Assembly (NCBI GenBank): GCA_002751075.1
Contig: NAOQ01000098.1
Location: 65,819 to 129,818 of the forward strand
Source of the DNA: Ichthyophonus hoferi
Lineage: Eukaryota; Opisthokonta; Ichthyosporea; Ichthyophonida; Ichthyophonidae
DNA: 64,000 nt
Direction of reading: 5' to 3'
The position numbers were made by a program, and so were the translations under genes. The notes below the pieces were generated by a model that worked only from the letters and a program-made list of their open reading frames with translations, was not told where the DNA came from and made no database searches. Of this stretch, positions 32,401 through 43,833 are shown piece after piece; positions within the stretch are counted from its first letter, which is position 1; each line of letters starts with the position of its first letter.

Positions 32401-35000
32401 GGAAGGAAAGGTGACAGAACAAAGCAGAGAGAGGGCACAAGAGAACAAGAAAGGAGAAAGAAAAACCAAAAAAAAAAAAGAAGTGGAAAAAAAAAAAAAA
32501 AACCTANNNNNNNNNNNNNNNNNNNNNNNNNNNNNNNNNNNNNNNNNNNNNNNNNNNNNNNNNNNNNNNNNNNNNNNNNNNNNNNNNNNNNNNNNNNNNN
32601 NNNNNNNNNNNNNNNNNNNNNNNNNNNNNNNNNNNNNNNNNNNNNNNNNNNNNNNNNNNNNNNNNNNNNNNNNNNNNNNNNNNNNNNNNNNNNNNNNNNN
32701 NNNNNNNNNNNNNNNNNNNNNNNNNNNNNNNNNNNNNNNNNNNNNNNNNNNNNNNNNNNNNNNNNNNNNNNNNNNNNNNNNNNNNNNNNNNNNNNNNNNN
32801 NNNNNNNNNNNNNNNNNNNNNNNNNNNNNNNNNNNNNNNNNNNNNNNNNNNNNNNNNNNNNNNNNNNNNNNNNNNNNNNNNNNNNNNNNNNNNNNNNNNN
32901 NNNNNNNNNNNNNNNNNNNNNNNNNNNNNNNNNNNNNNNNNNNNNNNNNNNNNNNNNNNNNNNNAAAACCAAAAAAAAAAAAGAAGTGGAAAAAAAAAAA
33001 AAAAACCTATAGGCTAATGTCAAAGACGGCGGATCATAGTCAATAGACAAAGAGGTTACCTACCTTCATACCATTCCTGGGCACCCATGTACTCTTATTG
33101 GTGGCTACTTCGTGTGCATGTTCCCAGGCAATGGCAAACCGCTGGTATTCCAGGTTGTTGGATCGGCCAACCGCTGTGGGTGTTCAAGATTTAACCAAGG
33201 TAGATAAAGTATGTATGATAGTAGGATAGTATGCATGTATCTATAAAAGAGCGAGTATGTAAAAGTGCGTATTTAAGTATTACAAACCAAATACATCTTA
33301 ACACGAATGGATGCAGAGTGTATGTATGTGAATGAAAATAAGCAGGTATATAATATAGATCATATAGAAGCATATACATATGCAGATGATCACTGAAGAT
33401 GTTTGCATATTTCTGAAAACCTTGTTTACGTTTGCTCAGATATAACAAAAAATATAACCAAACAACACCCGTAGATAAATGAATGAATGAACCAATGCTA
33501 TATGCATGTATGCATATACGGGCATCCTTGCACAGTTTCAGGTATATACATGTTCCGTATTGGTAACAACCACTGCCTGCTTTATATCGACTTTAATTCT
33601 ATTATGACATTGCTCCCTACCACGTGCAACGTAGCCCAGACTCATGGCAAGAAGCCAATAGGCTCCATAGAATCCCAGGCGATAATCTGCAATGACATAC
33701 ATCCAGTTAGATGATGAATCGCATTTGTTGCTAATGGTTAACTCGGTGGCCATTAATCTTAATTAACCCCCAAAAAGGGTTTCAAGGGAGACTATGAATG
33801 TACGTGCATAGGGAGATATATAGCAGTAGCAACAGAATGTAGGGAAGTATATACCGTAATAAATATCCTCTTAGAGAGGGTGAGAGAGTGTCAGCCTGAA
33901 AGGAAAAAAAAAAAGAAATGTAAGATTATACACAAGGGATGGTATAATATAATATAATATTATGACATGACTAAGAATAGCAAACAATGACTATAAGGGC
34001 AACCCTAGTGAAAATAGAACATATTCCCTTAGTAGATAGATATGATATGGTAGTATATACTTTAAGTAAAACACAATCATGGAATAACAGTATATTGATA
34101 TAGCCATGTCTCCCACTTTTCTTTACATATTTACGTATTTCCGTCTCTCTTTCTAACTATCTCTTCGCTGAACCAAGACAAAAGGCTAGTAAACATTAAA
34201 AATGGGCGTACATGATACATTTAGGTTGAATAACAAGGCCTATTTGGTGTGTAGATGTATGTGCATAAAATGGTATAGATATGAGTGTATGCATGTTTGT
34301 ATATATGTGCGTGTTCACAACATATTACTATAATCCTGAAAGTGGTATCGGTAGGCGAGAACAGGTATAAGCCAGTAGTATCTTAGAAACCAGATCACTC
34401 TGTCAGCCCATTCCTCTGTAGTATTGGGTACATACTTGCAGCTCTAGGGAATAAATATTGTCAGGAGTAAATACAAAACTGCTTTAGAATAAATTGGACT
34501 ATTTAAATAACATACAATGCGAGGGTGGTGTACATTTCATCAAGATAATTGGGAGGTAAATAAGAAAGACTAAATTTCTTTCAATTGTATGATATATAGT
34601 GGGAATATAATTCGTGAAATATTCTCACGTTTTTAAATTAATTGATAATAAGTCAAGTAATAAAGGAGATCAAGAAGAAGAAAAAAAAGATCAAGGTAAT
34701 AAAATATACAGGTGCGTGTGAACTAAAGCAGTTTTAGGTTATTTTGAAGTTCCAAAAAAGTTCTTTTGGTTCATAAAAATAATCCAATGTATCTAAATTT
34801 TCGTATTAAACACTGAAAAAACCTTAACGCAAGAAAACTTTAAAATGTAAAGGAAGAAAACAAGAGAACAAGTCAACAAGTGTATGAAAAAGAACCTCAA
34901 TATGTTTCAAAAAACCTACTGGTACATTATCCCAGCTGTAACGATAATAAAGCCTAGGCCCTGTCAGAGTGACACTTAATGCACTCATTATGGTGACCAT
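29458..35000 (-). CDS. ABHD16: ABHD16-type alpha/beta hydrolase (phosphatidylserine lipase)
   Basis: Ten exons join in phase: 35000..34896, 34443..34329, 33686..33621, 33173..33064, 32348..32103, 31871..31707, 31464..31179, 30799..30675, 30481..30344, 29646..29458. They encode 514 residues (human ABHD16A has 558). The N-terminus has LTGPRLYYRYSW, then two hydrophobic segments (about 54-70 and 78-96) and the GRSNNLEYQRF block. The catalytic core has VITCEGNASFYE, YSVLGWNHLGFGHSEG and nucleophile elbow FSWSIG. The triad is inferred as S324, D399 (RRLKDEM) and H464 (SHG), by alignment with human S355, D430 and H507. The C-terminus HCVPLPPDYWSEPW matches the family. In animals this ER-membrane enzyme makes lysophosphatidylserine. 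The start may alternatively be the second ATG (MSALSV). The gene spans an assembly gap inside intron 4. Confidence 0.94.
32507..32964. other. Assembly gap (N run) with duplicated flanks
   Basis: 458 Ns in ABHD16 intron 4 (33063-32349). The 45 bases before the gap and the 44 bases after it are nearly identical (CCAAAA..AGAAGTGGAAAA..CCTA), so the contig ends probably overlap and the gap size is not meaningful. No coding sequence is lost: the flanking exons join in phase. Confidence 0.9.
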
Positions 35001-37159
35001 CTTTTATTTTTTCTTGTGTTGACGTGGTCCCGCCAAACCACAATAACAAAATAAAATAAAAACCAAGGTCGTTTAGACAAACAATTTTAGCGTAAGTCAA
35101 ACTGGTTTAAGCGTAATTATAATTTTAAAAAGTTATAAATCTATTTCATTCAATAAATGCTTAATATTTTATCTACATCAATGTCACTCATTGGTCTCTT
35201 AGTTGTTAATATTTAATCTTCTTATATTTTAAGATTAAGTAATGTACTTGGGTCAAATGTGAGGCAAGCGCTAGCAAGGCAACGCGATGAGAAATGAAAA
35301 ATAAAAATATATGATTTAACGACAATTGCATTGAAAGGAATTCCTTCATTAGAATATCATGCTAATAAATAAAATGTAGTATTTGGGCTACATTATCTTT
35401 ATTGAAAATTATAAACTACCATATTATTTAAATCTTGACGTAACTATACCTTTCCACCAGTTGCGAAAATGGATGTAGTAGTACTTGCTAGATAATAGGA
35501 TTTTTCTTTTAATAATTATTCGATTTGTATTGGATAAAGTAAGATCTAATTGACCATCGCGATCTTACCTAAAAAATTATAATCGCTAGAAACTATTAGC
35601 ACGATAAATAAGTTGGGGAAGTTGAGGTATTGGTACTGATCAGATTGGGGTTTTTACTCCCCGCCAATCTAATCAACTACACACTTATGGAAAAGCATAT
35701 CAAAATTATCATGGGGCTGCCCCGGAATCAAAGAGCGAGATCTTAATACATAAATATTAGGCTACATCCCGACATGTATTTGTTCGCAGGGGCCTACAAA
35801 CTTTGCAGAAAAGGAAAAGCAAGTATCTAGGATAAAGCCTTTCCGGTGTATTTTAATAAAATATCCTCTTATACCCGAAAAAGAGTAACTCCCGGCTCAA
35901 CAGTTTTCTTGATCATACCATTTAAAATTAGACGAGAGTAAAGCAACTAAGATTTAATGGTGTACTAAACGTATTTTACCAATAATGAATGATCTTGTCA
36001 ATTCATTTCATTTTGAATCTCCCATAGGATAAGAAGGTACTTAGATATTGCCTAAAATGGTTAAGGCTAAAAGGAGTTGGTGATTTTGGAAGTGGGGATA
36101 AAGTACCACCAACAAGGAACTAGAGAACTTGGAGATAGGTTGATTCACATGCCTCTCGAACTGAGTTTCCTTATTTATCTTCTCGTATAATCTATTTGTG
36201 ACAAACTGTACAAAAATTGTTGAGATGAGGGACTTATTTATAATTGTAAGTGTATAAGTGATATACCACTTGGGTACTTCATGTGATATTACAAATCTAT
36301 TACCATGGTTCTACAGATAGCATGTAAACATTACTACAGTGTATTTGTCAAGGAAGCTTAATTTACATCAATCATGACAACAAAATAATTTAATAAGCAA
36401 CCACACTTGAGAATAAACAAAATGGAGTTAATTTTTTTTATTAAAAAAACAACATTTTACTTTATTACTCCTTGTAATGCTTAAATGGAAAGAGAAGATA
36501 CTGGTATTACGTGGTCCACGTCCTCCAAACTTAAATCTAATTTTGTTATGACCGCAAAAATAATCGACCGCAAATCGATCGCTAATTCAGTGGAGTCACA
36601 AGATTTGGACCAATGACCATCATGCACTATGATATTGTACCAATCAACTGATAACCAGAAGCAACTCCCTGGGGTCGAAAATTCAAAATCCCCTAGCCTT
36701 TACATAAGTAAACATACATTACAATATAAACTATTATATATAGTTACTATATACATACATTACAAAATTAAATTATTCTTTTATTGCAGTTTGGAAATAG
36801 TTTTCCCAATTAAAAGGTAGATTGTAATTAAAGATCAAGTCCACGTCTGGGATCTGAATTGTTCCTGTCACTGGATCGAGAATTTGAGTGTGATAGTCAA
36901 TGGGTGTAGTTTAGTTTAGTGCTAGGAACGTATGGAAACTCTTAATAAAATTGGAATCTTAGTATTGATGTTTGGTTCTTCTGTGATTCTTTGGGCATGG
37001 TTAATTGGATGGATTTAGATTAATTAAACTGGTAATTTTTTAGGCTCTGCTCAGACAGTTGACTGATTGGTTGGTTTGTTGGTATTTCCTGGTTGTTTCT
37101 AATCGTACACCTAGAACAGTAAAGAATTCCAGCAGCTAGCTTTCTTTTACGCTGATTGT
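35001..37159. other. Intergenic DNA upstream of ABHD16
   Basis: About 2.1 kb of AT-rich DNA. The ABHD16 promoter should be within the first few hundred bases. No clear gene or RNA seen. Confidence 0.45.
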
Positions 37160-37450
37160 TAAGAACAATAAGTAGGAGCAGGAGTGTTCCTGTGACCTAT
37201 ATTTATTTAGAAGGAGAGGGAGTCTAAAATTAAGGAATGTCTTGACGTGTCCCTTTGCATACACGGTGTACAGATAAGGTGAGACAGATTGTTATTAAAC
37301 AGGTGAGAACTTATTTTAGGCAAGATGCCTAAGCAATGGCTATTATTCGTAGGACCTCTGCCATTGGCTGGTTCAACTTTGAACGATCATCTTGGATTGG
37401 CATTTACCACCCATTGTACTAGCTATTTTTCCAGACTACGTATGTGTTCA
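37160..37450 (+). repeat. Dispersed repeat family A, copy 3
   Basis: Related to copies 1 and 2: AGTAGGAGCAGGAGTGTTCC, CTGTGACCTATATTTATTTAGAAGG, TTAGGCAAGATGCCTAAGC, GTAGGACCTCTGCCATTG and CATCTTGGATTGGCATTTA. Slightly shorter in the middle than copy 2. Confidence 0.7.
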
Positions 37451-37574
37451 AAGTTGCTATTTCTTTGTAGAATTTGGGTAGAGTTTTTAGTGCTGTAAAA
37501 ACAAAATGGAACAGACGAGTATGCTGTTTCCTAGAAATGATATATATTAAAGTTGTATTATGATATGATATGGA

Positions 37575-37690
37575 GTGCCCCCCGCACCCCCGTTTGTTAT
37601 CTGTTTTGCTTTGCTTTTATGCTTCGCTTTACCGCCAGTGCTAATCTTCCAGTAATTCAATAATTTAAATAGAACCAATCATAAATATTG
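37575..37690 (+). repeat. Dispersed repeat family B, copy 2
   Basis: Lies ~125 bp downstream of family A copy 3. Shares TTTTATGCTTCGCTTTACCG-like and CCAATCATAAATATTGTA-like segments with 28,950-29,090. Confidence 0.6.
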
Positions 37691-39732
37691 TATTAGGTAA
37701 TCCAACTCACGATAGGTCAAAGAGACGCACTAGAATTATCCGGTCTTGCCACAATACTAAAATATTATTATGCTCCTCTTTAGATAGTGAATTAACTTAT
37801 TGATGTAATAGGCTTATATTTTGCATACTATAACTTCACTGAGCCTACTGTGATTAGGATCTTGTACCAGTTTAATATGGATGCTTCGTATTCTATAGGA
37901 TTGACCAATAAATATGTCTACTGTAATGATGTATGATTAGCCAATCGCCGCCTGATGCGCTTGTTACTAGAATTTTTTGGTTATCTAAGTATGGAAGGAT
38001 ATTATAGTAAAGTTCATACAGCCCGTAGTGTGGGATGTGTTAATTAGGGCAGTCATAAAATATTTTGGACAAGATGTAATAATAATTGTTAATGAGATTA
38101 TGTGATTATAGCTATAAAAAGAAATATTTTAAATAATTAAATATTACTGTTTTAGCACTTAAAATAATTAACAAGTCAGTTATTTAATGCAGGATATCAA
38201 ATCCTTCAATGTACTATGTTAGAACTAGTTCCTGATTGATTCATAGCCTAATTCATTGTATATATGAGTACTAGGTATATTACGTTGTCTACTGGTAAGC
38301 ATTTTCCTAATAAAGTTATTAAGATAATATCATGACAACTGGGCCATGTATCTAATCGTTCCCAGAATGTGATTATTACTAGCACATCTAGCCTTGTTTT
38401 ATACCAAGTATAACGTTATCAGTTAAATGTTGTGATGAAGCTTCATGTAGTTCTAGATTAATTTTTAGCTTTTTTTTCTAGAATTTGATTGGATACGGAT
38501 ACAAATTCACCAAGGTTAATCAAGTGCTAAATTTGATGCGAGATATGATAAATGATCGTGGTCGCTATTATCACAATGACATGGAATACAATTAAATGTA
38601 CCCTAGAGAGATCAAATAATATCACTTCAGATGACGTTCCTGATATCGTCTGATTGGTGTGGGATCTAAATCGGTTATGCTATTCGCATAGTTCTTGGGA
38701 ATCCCATGATTGTATTTTTTACAATTACAACATATAACCATGGCACCCATTTAACTAACCACATAGCAAGAGAAAAATTCAAATTGGATCGTGGAGCTAA
38801 TGATTGAATTTAGTGATACTAAACTTATTACTAGTTCCCAGAGTAAATAATGTGTATAGCAATGCACCAGTGTATATGCAAATTGATATAACGCTTATGC
38901 CAGAAAAATAATTGCATATGAAGATGCTGTTTGTCAAATCCACCCATAGATTTTAGACCATCCGCTGGCCTCTGACCACACGCATTCTCTACCCCATTTC
39001 TGAGTTGGGGATTCATGGGTTTATTTTCTTTTATCTTTGTAGCCAGTACATTGATAGTGCCACCCATAACGTTCCCAGTATCGTAATATGCAATATACAT
39101 GTCAACATGTCATTGGATTGGCCTTGTTAGCCAACAACCAATTATTGTACAGTTGGACGGGTTATATATATATGTTTACATGCATTGAACTATTCAAAAA
39201 AAAATCATACCAAAGACCCTTTCACCACACTTCTTCATTTTAAAATATTAAAAAGCCAAGGAATCAAGCACACTTGCAAAACATGATGAAAAACAAACAA
39301 TCCAATCATAACAAATACAAATACATTTAAATATCAATAGTAATATGTCGGTGTGACTAAGTAAACAGCTCGATAAGAACACAAACAACAACTTCAAAAT
39401 AAAACGGAAAATGTTTTGGGAAAGGAAAAAATTCAATAGAAACAAAGCACCCCAAAAAATCAAATACCGAAATGTAGCAACCAAAAGGGCCCTGGAAAAG
39501 AGGGCCGAAGTCTTGTACGTTACGAAAATGTATGGATGCTATATACAAGTATAAGTATATACAACTCTATGCTGACAGACATTGCAGGAGTATTCAGTAA
39601 TGGTGATAATTGTAGTTAGAAAGGTGAGAAAGAACTGTACGTAAAAGTATTCATTTTCATAGGTGAACGCGTATACCTCCAAATGTGTTTCAAGAAACAT
39701 ATTCTACCTCTCTGGAGACCTCTTCCAGTTGG
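37691..39732. other. Intergenic DNA with one possible exon (minus)
   Basis: Mostly AT-rich. At about 39,090-38,920 a minus-strand frame reads GTINVLATKIKENKPMNPQL, then GVENACGQRPADGLKSMGGF, which has coding-like composition. No splice-consistent link to the F-box gene could be fixed and no domain is recognised. Confidence 0.3.
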
Positions 39733-42433
39733 CTAGTAAGGGCCAATGTTGGTGATTTGTAATACGCCACTTTGAAGATGCCTAAGGAAGATGTGGGATA
39801 GATATTGGAAAGGGAGCATGCAAGAGAATAAAGATTTATCACAGGACATGGAGGCTATAAATATATAATAGACAACTTTAAGGAGTGTTCCAGTTACAAG
39901 ATAGGGTAAGAAAAGAAGATATAGATTCTAGGTGAAAAGAAAAATGCTCTCTCTGGTACATCGATGCACTAATATATACATATATTCTCTATATAGACTT
40001 TGCAATACTTATTTCTCTCTCCTATAGGAATGGGATCAGGACATGGTGGATCTTTGGAAAAGACCATAGAACTAGAGGGAATGATGAGATGAGATGAAGG
40101 GGGTGCCCAAGAGAAAGTCCCAGGGGTGAGTAAGCTGAAAGAAAAGATATTTAGAACAGGGATAATGCAAGAGTAGGAGAGGGGAGGGTGTAGGTGGAAA
40201 TACATAAAGTGATATCAAATAACAGAAATGGACACAGACAAAAAGACAAAAGCTGTATACAATAAAAAAAAAGTGACACCTGTACTAATATAAAAAGATT
40301 AATACTGATCGCATAGCATGATGTATCATAGAGCCTAAACAGATATCACTTACTTAAGACTCACAAGGATATGCATATTTCGCAGTCCTCCAACGCCGCT
40401 GATCCTAAGTTCTGATAACTTGGTACACACTTGCAGTGGATTCATATCATATACAGTTCTCTTCTCTTCCATACACTCCTTTTGATCTAAAGTGAATTGT
40501 CGCAAAGAAACACATCCACATAGATGATCTAATGTTGAAAACCCCACACAGTTTTTAATAGTGAGAGACGTAAGACGAGTGAAGATTGATAAAGGTCGAA
40601 AATAGGGACAGTTAGGATATACTAAAGTGTTGCTAACAACAAGGGTTTCCAAATTCGTACATCGGGATAAATTGGTACTATTCTCCCATATGCCATAGTT
40701 AAATACAAGGGACCTCATTGGAGCCGGAAAGCCGTTCGGATGATTCATTGTAGGCCGATGCAGTCCATTTTCGTACTCACTCCCATGGATAGTAACAGAA
40801 GTTATAGTCATGCTCTTTTGTATCGGAAAAGCACACCGCGATTCAATCTGTTCTCTAAATATTATCTTTTTAAGCATTGGAAAGGCATGCAATGTCCACT
40901 GGAAATCAAGGCCTCGTAAACGCCCTGCATAAAGCTTTTCTCCGCCTAGTTCCAGGCAAGTTACATGGGGAAAGGTACCAGGTAGAGGTACTCTGTCAAT
41001 GCCACAATCAAGTCTCAGTGACTGTAGATTAGGCAGTACACTCAGGACACCCAGAGAATGGAAATATGATCTGTGTGTCCATGTACCCCGATGAAGCCAC
41101 AAACGTGTAAGATGAACACATTTCATGAGGCGGGGTAGTTGTTCAAGATTGACATAGACCCCCAAGGCCTTTAGTTTAGGTAGAGCTAATACCTGTTGTA
41201 ACGAGCCGTCTAGAGAGGGTAGAACTAAATCTACAACATTGGGAAAAAATGGCATATTAATGCACTGGCAATTACAGTCATTTTCCCAGGCTGTTAACTG
41301 GAATGTTTTCATATGCGGTGCCGATATGGTAAAGGGAGATAGGTCAATTGTCATGCTTCGACCAATATACTTATCATTGGCTTCTTCCATGGTTGACCTT
41401 TCATTAAAATTGATACGTACACGTTGAAGATTGGGGATGGCGTTAAAGTGCTTTAGCCTGGTTGTACCCAAATTATCAATATCTACTCTAGTAAGGTTTG
41501 TAAACATAGCTACCGGGTTCACTGAGAGAAGGCCGTAGGTCTTGCTCAATACGTGAAGTGATGTTATTGCCGGAAGCCATTTTTCACATTGTATTTCACT
41601 TTCAAATGTACTACCCTTACGTTTTCTTGGAGGTTTTAAAGAAAATTGCAGGAGCGAACCTGGAATATATTCCATTGATAGTCTGCGAAATCGTTGGCAT
41701 ACCTCACTAAGATGAACTCGGTCAACAGTGGAAAGAAAAATAATAATGTGACGGATGAGTGCATCAGGAAGCTTTTCAAAGAATGCAGGCACTGTATGTG
41801 CATTGCATTTGTGAGGAAAGATGAAATGAGTAAGTATATATACAGATATACATTTGGTTGAGTGTGAGTTTTTAAATATTCTCGTTCAAAAGCAGCATAA
41901 GTTGCAATAGTACACGTTTGGGTATGTATTCGCTTGTGTTTCGTGTTCTCAAGAGGTACAGTATGTAAATCTATGTGATTTCATGCGCAGTGCAGGTGAT
42001 TGTGCAGTTATGTATACGTGAAAGAAAATGTATTTGTATATATGGTTGATCATATAAAGAGTAAAGATCTAGGTAGATGGGTGAACACGGCATGAAATAC
42101 TGCGTACAGATTGTAGATATGCATGATAGAGTTACATGCGTAGAAACACGCGTGTGTACAAGTATGCTATCCATGAAACCGAGGAAATACCCGGCACACT
42201 TTGCCGCAAATGTTAAAAAATAAAATAAAGACATTGTATTGTTACTACAAAGAAACATAACATAATACAGCAGCATCAAAAATAAACATGAAATAGTTCC
42301 CCTTTCATATTGTCCCAACTGACTCCTGACTCCTAGAATAATTACCATCAAAGGTCGGCTTGGCCATGTTTTTGCGACGAGAATCTGGAGAGGGACAACG
42401 GCACCATTGTGCTGGCTTTCTATGATGTGCCAT
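39733..42433 (-). CDS. F-box protein with leucine-rich C-terminal region
   Basis: Exon 1 (42433..42346) begins MAHHRKPAQWCRC and ends with a phase-1 GTAATT donor. Exon 2 (41791..40354) continues in frame (FDV-PAFFEKLPDALIRHIIIF). The F-box is at residues ~31-70 (LPDALIRHIII...DRVHLSEVCQRFRRLS). The following ~430 residues carry irregular leucine-rich repeats, for example LTRVDIDNLGTTRL, LTSLTIKNCVGFSTLDHL and LSELRISGVGGL. The C-terminus is less certain: after a GTAAGT donor, 40134..40009 (LLTPGTFSWAPP) and 39781..39733 (ending NIGPY) fit in phase, for a total of 566 residues. Such proteins are usually substrate adaptors of SCF ubiquitin ligases; the target is unknown. It is divergently arranged with the F-BAR gene. 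Confidence 0.78.
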
Positions 42434-43833
42434 GATAACTAACTATCCCATATAAGAACTTCGTTACAGTAGATTAGAAAACCTACTTTATAACAACCTT
42501 TTAGCCTAAGGCTTAAATAGAAATCGTATTAGTAACACATTGTGATAATAGTTAAAGTGTAAACAAAGCCAGTTCCAGACTTGAATGCGTCCGTTAGTAC
42601 ACATGTACATACTAGGGCTGTAACGCCTTTCCGATTACAATTTAGTTGAAACTCCAGTCTTTTTAATAATAGCTACTAAGTGTAAATTTAAAATGTTTTT
42701 ATTGCAAGCATATTACAGCCCTTCCTACCGAACCAACTTGATTCATCCTTTTGGGGATCTCTGTAATTCAATCATATTCTTGAGATAAAAAGAGCTGTCT
42801 ATGATTGCTCCTTCTTTAATTTTGTTTTAAACAATTGATTGTATAGGATCAAGATGACACTAAGTCCATTATTAACCTGCCAATCATTGGGATACTTATA
42901 TGGCTCACGGAAAGTTAAAAATATATGTTTTAACAATAATTATTAGTATTTTTTTTTCGTTTACTTCAATTTTTTTATTATTTTTAATTATTTTTAATTA
43001 TTTTATGTGATTTTAGCTGATGAGTTGTAATTATCATATTGAGCTATTTATTATGTCAGCTACGTATATTAAATATTATATGTACCATAATTCTTTTTGT
43101 TTTATACACTAATCACAGAGGGCTAAGCTATCAATTCTTAGGTATTATCTTATTAGTAGCCAATAAAATATTATTTTGTTTTCTGTAACATTCCAAACTG
43201 ATTTCAACTGTAAGCCATTATCACCAGTTATTGATATAAAACGAACGCAACCTGTTGGATTTTATGTTCGATCGTCTTATATATTAACATTCATATATTT
43301 AGCATTACATTATCAACTGGCCATGGCAAGATTTGAGGATCATTTTTGGGTAGGTTTATGTTTTTCATTTACACCAACAGTAGATTTTTTTGGTTATACG
43401 GGAATGTGGCTATTTTTTGAAAGAAATTTTCAAAGTATGATTTTTATCACCAACTACCACCATACCAACCAAAACCTATGCCATTATACCTTACTGCTCT
43501 ACCATCATACTATGTTTTTTTTGTGTTCATTTTCCTTTTTTCTATTTCGGTTTGGGAATTGTTGTTTCTTAGAAGTTTATGTTTTAGTTTATGTTTGTTC
43601 TTGCCTTTGGCAACTAAGTTTGCGTTTATTCTTGCCTTTGGCAACTAAGTTTGCGTTTATTCTTGCCTTTGGCAACTAAGTTTGTGCAAACACCTTGGTG
43701 TAGATGTGCCTCTATCTTTTTATTTGCAGATGTCCACATGCACATATATATATATATATATGTTTGATAGTGCTCTGTCAGTCTATACGTATATACTTGC
43801 TCTACTATCAACCGCACACATGTGTTGCTAACT
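42434..43833. promoter_or_regulatory. Divergent promoter region between F-box and F-BAR genes
   Basis: 1.4 kb separating two divergent start codons, so it should contain both promoters. A 167-codon ORF (43,176-43,679) in it is Phe-rich and runs into the 31-bp repeats, so I do not call it a gene. No clear TATA box. Confidence 0.4.
43598..43686 (+). repeat. Three tandem copies of a 31-bp unit, upstream of F-BAR gene
   Basis: The unit is TTCTTGCCTTTGGCAACTAA followed by GTTTGCGTTTA, repeated nearly perfectly three times. Each contains the inverted repeat TTGCC-TTT-GGCAA. The array ends ~150 bp before the F-BAR ATG, a plausible position for clustered regulatory-protein sites. Confidence 0.85.

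Noticed and set aside
32034-33050. Long ORFs spanning the N run
   Set aside because: Created by reading through Ns; only the ABHD16 exon 32348..32103 inside is real.
43176-43679. 167-codon ORF upstream of the F-BAR gene
   Set aside because: Phe/Tyr/Leu-rich, no domain, and its end is made of the 31-bp repeats; more likely promoter and UTR sequence read by chance.
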